A stretch of DNA of 10,040 nt from Treponema sp. (lineage in GTDB: Bacteria > Spirochaetota > Spirochaetia > Treponematales > Breznakiellaceae). The DNA is taken from assembly GCA_031258505.1 (NCBI GenBank), contig JAIRMT010000099.1:1-10040 (forward strand). Reading direction: 5' to 3'. Each line of letters starts with the position of its first letter. Position 1 is the stretch's first letter. This document shows positions 5,510-10,040 of this stretch, one piece after another. Under the pieces are notes generated by a model. That model was not told the origin of the DNA, searched no databases, and saw only the letters and a list, made by a program, of their open reading frames with translations. A program made the translations under genes and the position numbers.

Positions 5510-6324
5510 AGCGGGAAATTCATTTCAGCGCATATTGGGCTATTTTCAGGATGCGCCTCATCGCGGGTATGCAGTACCGTGCCGCAGCTTGGGCAGGCAT
5601 TGCTACGCAGTTCTTTTGGGGCGGCATCGAACTCCTTGTATACGCCGCCTTTTACCGAAGCGCATCAGGGTCCACGCCCATTGCCTATGGCCAACTCGCT
5701 GACTTCATCTGGCTGCGGCAAGCGTTTCTGGCGCTTGTGATGCTTTGGATGCAGGACAACAGCCTGCTCGACATGGTGGTAAAGGGCGATGTGGCTTATG
5801 AACTGTGTCGCCCTCTGGACTTGTACGCTTTCTGGTTTGCGCGGCTCCTCGCGCTCCGGCTTTCCCGCGCTGCTCTGCGCTGTATGCCAATCCTCGTGAT
5901 TGCCGGCTTATTGCCTGAACCGTTTCGTTTTCACCTGCCGCCCAGCCTAGAGGCCGCTGTCTGTTTCCTGCTGGCGCTGGTCTTTGCCGCGTTTTTGGTC
6001 GTAGCGTTTTCCATGTTTATCTACCTTCTTACCTTTATTACCCTTAACTCCTACAGCCGCCTTATCATTAGCGTTGCTTCGGACTTTCTCATGGGCGCGT
6101 TGATTCCCATACCTCTGATGCCAGATTCTTTACAATGTTTTCTAGCCTTGCTGCCCTTTCGTTATATGGCTGACTTCCCGTTTCGCGTATACAGTGGCCA
6201 TATTGCCGGAATCGAGGCGCTCATTGGTTTAGGCATACAGCTATGCTGGATACTGTTTTTGACCATAAGCGGCGGCTTGGCATTTCGCGGGATTCAGAAA
6301 CGGCTTGTGGTACAGGGAGGATGA
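5506..6324 (+). CDS. ABC-2 type transporter permease, first subunit (COG4587-like)
   Basis: 272 residues, integral membrane protein with about six predicted helices. One N-terminal segment (AAAWAGIATQFFWGGIELLV) is followed after a short loop by further hydrophobic blocks in the middle and a C-terminal helix. MKREIHFSAYWAIFRMRLIAGMQYR is the positively charged cytoplasmic start typical of these permeases. The motif VVKGDVAYELCRPLDLYAFW (87-106) is the family's cytoplasmic loop (relatives often read GxIxxxLxRPLxxxxxx) that probably contacts the ATPase. Its ATG overlaps the ATPase stop, so the two are coupled. With the next gene it probably forms a heterodimeric channel. Substrate unknown. Confidence 0.8.
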   Translation: MKREIHFSAYWAIFRMRLIAGMQYRAAAWAGIATQFFWGGIELLVYAAFYRSASGSTPIAYGQLADFIWLRQAFLALVMLWMQDNSLLDMVVKGDVAYELCRPLDLYAFWFARLLALRLSRAALRCMPILVIAGLLPEPFRFHLPPSLEAAVCFLLALVFAAFLVVAFSMFIYLLTFITLNSYSRLIISVASDFLMGALIPIPLMPDSLQCFLALLPFRYMADFPFRVYSGHIAGIEALIGLGIQLCWILFLTISGGLAFRGIQKRLVVQGG

Positions 6325-6327
6325 GTC

Positions 6328-7101
6328 ATGCTTTACCTACAATACATCGTTATGCACCTGCGCTCGCTTATGCAATACCGGATTTCAACCTTGCTTATGA
6401 CGCTGGGTCAGTTTTTTGTCGCGTTTTTTTCGTTTCTCAGTATCTCGCTTTTGTTTGAACGCTTTGGCACTATCGATGGCTGGACCTTTTCTGAGGTATG
6501 CCTCTGTTTTGCGGTAACAAACATGGCTTTTGCCATAAGCGAATGTTTTGCGCGTGGCTTTGATATGTTTTCCGGTCTGGTCATTCGCGGCGACTTTGAT
6601 CGCATACTGCTCCGTCCCCGGTCCACGCTCTTGCAAGTGCTTGGCGCGGGCTTTGAAATCTCCCGCATAGGCAAGCTCTTGCAGAGCATTATAGTTCTCG
6701 TTATCGCCATTCCCCTTATGACTGTTGACTGGACAGGTACGAAAATCATCACGCTTATCTTTATGATTAGCAGCGGTGTCGCGGTCTTCACTGGTGTGTT
6801 CATTCTGGGCGCAACCATGTGCTTCTTCACGCTAGAAGGGCTTGAGTTCATCAACATTTTCACAGACGGCGGTCGTGAACTCGCTGCTTACCCACTGCCT
6901 GTATACGGGAAGTGGATACAGCGTTTCTTTACGTTCATCATTCCCTACGGCTGTATCAACTACCTGCCGCTTTTGTACATCACGGGGCGCGCTGAATCCA
7001 TGTTGTATATGTTTATACCTCTTCTGGGCATACTCTTCCTCGCACCTTGCGCGCTTATCTGGCGCTTGGGTGTCAGACACTATACCTCGTCAGGCTCGTA
7101 G
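6328..7101 (+). CDS. ABC-2 type transporter permease, second subunit (COG3694-like)
   Basis: 257 residues, about six membrane helices. It has the same fold plan as the preceding permease, including FSGLVIRGDFDRILLRPRST (76-95), the counterpart of the RPL loop, and a C-terminal GRELAAYPLPVYGKWIQRFF...IPYGCINYLPLLYI stretch typical of COG3694. GGGAGG ends seven bases before the ATG, a strong ribosome binding site, and only three bases separate it from the previous stop. Last gene of the ATPase-permease-permease operon. Export of a lipid-linked, peptide or drug substrate is typical for ABC-2 systems, but nothing here decides which. Confidence 0.8.
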   Translation: MLYLQYIVMHLRSLMQYRISTLLMTLGQFFVAFFSFLSISLLFERFGTIDGWTFSEVCLCFAVTNMAFAISECFARGFDMFSGLVIRGDFDRILLRPRSTLLQVLGAGFEISRIGKLLQSIIVLVIAIPLMTVDWTGTKIITLIFMISSGVAVFTGVFILGATMCFFTLEGLEFINIFTDGGRELAAYPLPVYGKWIQRFFTFIIPYGCINYLPLLYITGRAESMLYMFIPLLGILFLAPCALIWRLGVRHYTSSGS

Positions 7102-7154
7102 GAGTAGTGTCTAACCTTGTACCCAATCAGGTCAGTAGGTATCAGTGTCAGACA
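7070..7154. repeat. inverted and direct repeats at the convergent gene junction
   Basis: AGACACTA (7075-7082) and TAGTGTCT (7105-7112) form a perfect 8-bp inverted repeat across the permease stop codon. The stem can extend by CTC/GAG past a three-base bulge. GTGTCAGACA occurs twice, at 7070-7079 and 7145-7154. The junction separates the ABC-2 operon from the convergent exporter gene. No T-run follows on either strand, so a terminator role is only possible. Confidence 0.35.
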
Positions 7155-7164
7155 TCACGTCTGG

Positions 7165-8979
7165 TCAGGCGTCGAGGTATTCCGCCTCGTTGTCGCTTTG
7201 CAGCTCGAAGATACGACGGTAACTGCCGTTTCTTGCCATGAGTTCGGCGTGGGACCCAAGCTCTTCCACGGTTCCGTCTTTCAGCACCAGTATTTGGTCG
7301 GCCTGCATGAGGCTGGAAATGCGGTGGGAGATGATGATTACAGCCGCATCTTTAACGCGCCTGCGAAGTCCAGCACGGATTTTCGCGTCAGTCTCTGTGT
7401 CTACCGCTGAAAGGCTATCGTCAAAAATCATCACCGGCGGATTCATGGCAAGCATACGCGCTATAGCAACGCGCTGTTTCTGGCCGCCCGAAAGGGTAAC
7501 GCCGCGCTCGCCAATCACAGTGTCATAACCATTGGCAAATTCTCTGATAGTCTCATCAACCTGAGCCACTGAAGCGGCGCTCCTGACCTCTTCTATTGTT
7601 GCCCCGTGAACCGCGATGTTTTCTTTTATGGTCTTGGAAAAAAGGAAGGGTTCCTGGAGACAAAGGCCAATGTAACGGCGGAGGTGATGACGGGCAATAC
7701 GGCGTATGTCTACGCCATCAATGCTTATACGGCCGCTATGTTCGTCTACGTCGTAGAGGCGACTAAGCAGATGCACCAGCGACGATTTCCCGGAACCGGT
7801 TCCGCCGAGTATGGCAAGGGTTTTACCCGGCTTCACTGTAAACGAAATATCCCGTAAGACTGGTTCGTTTTTCCCATAAGCAAAGCTAACCTTGTCAAAA
7901 CGAAGCTCGCCCTTGATTGCAGGTGTCAGAGAACTTACAGCGTCGATTTCCGGTTCAGCCTGAAGCACTTCTCGCACGCGGCCAGCGGCAACCATTGTCT
8001 TAGAAAGGTCAGAGAGTATACGGCCAAGCTGTCGTACTGGCCAAATCATCCAGTTACAGTAGGTATAAAAGGCAAGAAAGGTTCCAGGGGAAAGATTGCC
8101 GCGTGCGCTCCGGTAAATGCCAGCCGCCACCACAATGGCAAGCTGCAGGCCGCTCATCAAATCGCCAGCGCCCCAGAACAGCCCCAGCATCTTACCGATA
8201 TGCTGCCAAATGTCCGCATAAGCCTTAGTCTTTTCCGAAAAACGCTCAATCTCAAAAGTTTCTCGACCAAATGCCCGCACCACCCGCACGCCAGTATAGT
8301 TTTCCTGAGCGCAGGCTTGCATGGCTCCCTCAGCAGCATCGGCTTTGGCGAACTGCTCGGCAACCCGCTGGAAGTAGATAATCGAAAACACCAAAATGAA
8401 AGGAACCAATACAAGCGCCACTATGGTCATAAAGATATCCATAGAAAACATCAGGATAAGGGCAATGATAAAGACGCAGAAGGTACGCAGCAACTCGCCC
8501 AACTGGTTTTGGATAAAGTTACGGATAGTGTCTACATCTGAAGTACAGCGCTGGATGATGTCCCCGGTCTGGCAGCTTACATGCCAGTCGTAGGGCAGTC
8601 TCTGGATATGGCCGTAAAGCGTGTTCCGCAGTCGCCATGCGATTGTTTCCCCAATCTCCATGCAGGTATATTTTCTCACGATGTTAAAACCGCCGGAGCA
8701 GAGAGCTGCCGCGATGATGAACAGGGCGCAAATCCAGAGGTTTTGCCGCAGCGCGGCAGCGCCTCCCAGCGCATTAAGCAGATGCAAGACCACTGTCGGG
8801 GCGTCAAAAGGCGCTGAACCAATCACTGAATCAATGGTATATCTGATGATTTGCGGGTTTACAAAAGAAAAAGAGACGGTTCCGATTGTGGCAAGGCAAC
8901 ACAGGATGAAACGGAAACGCCGGTCATCTGCCGCCGCGATGATCAGCGCAGAACGGCTTTTTGTCCACGGTAACTTCAT
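7165..8979 (-). CDS. ABC exporter, fused permease/ATPase half-transporter with Asp at the catalytic site
   Basis: 604 residues, the full length of an MsbA/Sav1866-type half-transporter. The N-terminal domain (about 20-320) holds six membrane helices and the coupling region RLRNTLYGHIQRLPYDW. The ATPase domain has Walker A GGTGSGKSS (392-400), Q442, signature LSGGQ (496-500), Walker B PVMIFD (515-520) and switch H552. At 521 the catalytic Glu is replaced by Asp (FDDSLSAVD). That is the mark of the degenerate-site subunit in heterodimeric exporters such as BmrCD or TM287/288. The C-terminus is normal. No partner half-transporter lies next to it: both neighbours are on other units. Start: ATG 8977-8979; upstream bases are AT-rich with only a weak GTGAG site. 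Probable role is drug, lipid or peptide export as a homodimer or with a distant partner (inference). Confidence 0.92.
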   Translation of the reverse strand: MKLPWTKSRSALIIAAADDRRFRFILCCLATIGTVSFSFVNPQIIRYTIDSVIGSAPFDAPTVVLHLLNALGGAAALRQNLWICALFIIAAALCSGGFNIVRKYTCMEIGETIAWRLRNTLYGHIQRLPYDWHVSCQTGDIIQRCTSDVDTIRNFIQNQLGELLRTFCVFIIALILMFSMDIFMTIVALVLVPFILVFSIIYFQRVAEQFAKADAAEGAMQACAQENYTGVRVVRAFGRETFEIERFSEKTKAYADIWQHIGKMLGLFWGAGDLMSGLQLAIVVAAGIYRSARGNLSPGTFLAFYTYCNWMIWPVRQLGRILSDLSKTMVAAGRVREVLQAEPEIDAVSSLTPAIKGELRFDKVSFAYGKNEPVLRDISFTVKPGKTLAILGGTGSGKSSLVHLLSRLYDVDEHSGRISIDGVDIRRIARHHLRRYIGLCLQEPFLFSKTIKENIAVHGATIEEVRSAASVAQVDETIREFANGYDTVIGERGVTLSGGQKQRVAIARMLAMNPPVMIFDDSLSAVDTETDAKIRAGLRRRVKDAAVIIISHRISSLMQADQILVLKDGTVEELGSHAELMARNGSYRRIFELQSDNEAEYLDA

Positions 8980-9059
8980 TTTTTAGATACTCACTTTTTT
9001 ATTAGCATGACCTACTTTACTATCAATTACAAGCCGGGTCGTATCACTGTCAAATTAAC

Positions 9060-9082
9060 GCCAGTAGGTTTAGCTACATGGC
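9060..9082. repeat. hairpin just beyond the transposase 3' end
   Basis: GCCAGTAG (9060-9067) pairs with CTACATGGC (9074-9082) around a six-base loop, with one bulged A at 9078. It lies 22 bases past the stop of the minus-strand transposase remnant. RAYT enzymes act on REP hairpins that carry a GTAG tetranucleotide, and GTAG is present here inside the stem, so a relation is possible but weak. It might also end transcription of the remnant, though no T-run follows. Confidence 0.3.
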
Positions 9083-9104
9083 AAGTCTTCGTGTTTGACC
9101 TTCT

Positions 9105-9649
9105 TCAAAGCAAGGTAAGTTGGGTGTGTGGCGCTACAACAACGACCTTGCCCATGAAGAAGAAGTCCAGAATAGCTAGACGAGGTACATCTACTACATT
9201 CATCCTTCCGTGCAGGTGGTGATATAAACTGCCAAACTCCCAGTCCTCCGCCTGTTTAACGATGCCGGTTTTCTTGGGATTCTTCTCTATATAGTTAAAT
9301 ACCCACAAAAAATACCGTAGATTAGTGATAATCTTCGAGAAAAACCGTTTGCCCCAGAGATGCCCTCCTTTCTTATTATGTAGTTTGTTCCAGTACCGCG
9401 CAAAATTCTCTTTCAGCCATTGCATTATTTTGGACAGGGACTTTCCATGCGCCGACTTGATGAGTAGATGGATGTGATTATCCATGATGCAGAAGTTCAC
9501 AAGCCGAAACGGGTACTTTTGTTTAGCTTTTTTGATGAAGGTCAAGAACCTAGCCTTGATCCACGGCGACTTAGGTACATCTCGTTACGGTTGATTTCCG
9601 AGGTAACGTGATAAATAGCTCCATCCTTGAGTTTTCGTAAAGGTCTCAT
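9105..9649 (-). pseudogene. REP-associated tyrosine transposase (RAYT, Y1_Tnp/HUH) with a frameshift
   Basis: The minus-strand frame from the ATG at 9647-9649 reads MRPLRKLKDGAIYHVTSEIN, then RNEMYL, the standard N-terminus of Y1 transposases of the RAYT group. It then leaves frame at about 9570-9573. The family sequence continues in another frame as PWIKARFLTFIKKAKQKYPF and on to the stop at 9105. Restoring one base in the CTAAGTCG stretch rejoins the two parts. The HUH motif is CIMDNHIHLLIK (His-59 and His-61 in the restored protein) and the likely nucleophile is the Tyr of YIEKNP. RAYTs are single-copy, domesticated relatives of IS200/IS605 transposases that act on REP hairpins. The downstream part alone could start at a TTG (9545) but would lack the first beta strand. 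The C-terminal 30 residues look unusual. No ribosome binding site is seen before the ATG. Single-base error or programmed shift are alternatives to true decay. Confidence 0.8.
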
Positions 9650-9855
9650 AACTATACTAAGGCGCTGGGAAGGTCTAATGCTTTAGTGGTTTAGGTGTTT
9701 TTAGGTGTTTTTGGGGTCTCTGGCACTAAGCCGGCAAAGCATCTCGGCAACTTTGGGTCTCTGGCACTGTACGATAGGCGCGGCTCCCCTGCGCGAGTGC
9801 GCTGGAAAAGCCGCCCTGACCCTTACGCCGCTTCCAGATACCGCCGTCAGCCTTT
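9650..9855. other. intergenic stretch with short direct repeats upstream of the transposase remnant
   Basis: No gene is supported in these 206 bases. TTTAGGTGTT occurs twice in tandem near 9690-9710. GGGTCTCTGGCACT occurs at 9714-9727 and again at 9755-9768, 41 bases apart. A GC-rich block near 9775-9810 contains GCGC-GAGT-GCGC. The repeats could be remains of the element that carried the transposase. Frames open on the plus strand here have no family resemblance. Confidence 0.4.
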
Positions 9856-10040
9856 TTACCATTTCCTCACCTCAAACCCCTTAGGCATACCAGCCACTTC
9901 TACAGAATCCCCCGACTGTACCACAACATACAACCCTTTCTTTTGTGCGTAGCGGCACACACTTTCAGGAACGATTGCCCCGGCCACAGCCCCAACCAAA
10001 CGCCGTTTGTCGCCGCGCTTATCCATGTGAAGACGTATCT
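9856..10040 (-). CDS. C-terminal fragment of an uncharacterised protein
   Basis: Sixty residues and a TAA stop are visible; the gene continues off the right edge. The end reads MDKRGDKRRLVGAVAGAIVP, then ESVCRYAQKKGLYVVVQSGD, SVEVAGMPKGFEVRKW and stop. The codons are coherent and the sequence looks like a folded alpha/beta C-terminus, so the gene is real. It resembles endings I associate with PD-(D/E)XK-like hypothetical proteins (DUF3782-type, often after a coiled coil), where a YA-x(2)-GLYV-x(2)-QSGD segment is followed by a PxGFxxRxW tail; this recollection is not verified. Function not assigned. Confidence 0.65.
   Translation of the reverse strand, partial: IRLHMDKRGDKRRLVGAVAGAIVPESVCRYAQKKGLYVVVQSGDSVEVAGMPKGFEVRKW

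Noticed and set aside
9007..9222. 71-codon plus-strand frame at the transposase 3' side
   Set aside because: Largely the complement of the transposase C-terminus; no ribosome site or family resemblance.
9183..9582. AGGTACATCT occurring at 9183-9192 and 9573-9582 as possible target-site duplications
   Set aside because: Both copies lie inside the transposase coding sequence in different codon frames (VDVPR and MYL), so they are probably coincidental.

Overview
Ten-kb piece of a bacterial chromosome of roughly balanced base composition with long AT-rich intergenic gaps. Host assignment is inference only: the phrasing of several proteins (the SEC59-like membrane enzyme, the Y1 transposase, the C-terminal fragment at the right edge) reminds me of Spirochaetota, especially gut treponemes of about 50% GC, but a Clostridia-type host cannot be excluded.

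Left part (1-1848). A minus-strand pair, a MarR-type repressor followed by a MATE efflux pump that runs off the left edge, has the layout of a self-regulated drug-efflux operon. Two perfect hairpins lie between the two genes. Divergent from marR is an acyl-ACP thioesterase with an unusual active-site residue and an ambiguous start behind a degenerate 36-bp duplication.

Middle (1895-2923). A small helix-turn-helix protein on the minus strand is followed by about 800 bases with no convincing gene. The gap is dominated by a 17-unit, 21-bp tandem array (2292-2649). Most units carry the palindrome GTAGCTAC, so the sites repeat every two helical turns. This is the most unusual structure in the window.

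Right of centre (2924-7101), plus strand. A DHH/DHHA1 phosphoesterase comes first. A long gap with a hairpin and a perfect operator-like palindrome follows. Then comes a CTP-dependent lipid kinase/cytidylyltransferase-like membrane protein, and a tightly packed three-gene ABC-2 transporter (one ATPase, two permeases, COG4586/COG4587/COG3694 type). Convergent to this operon is a full-length type IV ABC exporter half-transporter (7165-8979, minus). Its Walker B catalytic position is Asp, as in the degenerate-site subunit of heterodimeric exporters, yet no partner gene is adjacent.

Right end (8980-10040). A REP-associated tyrosine transposase (RAYT/Y1) broken by one frameshift is flanked by a hairpin and short direct repeats. 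Beyond it is the C-terminus of an unrecognised minus-strand protein that leaves the window. No tRNA, rRNA or CRISPR array was seen.
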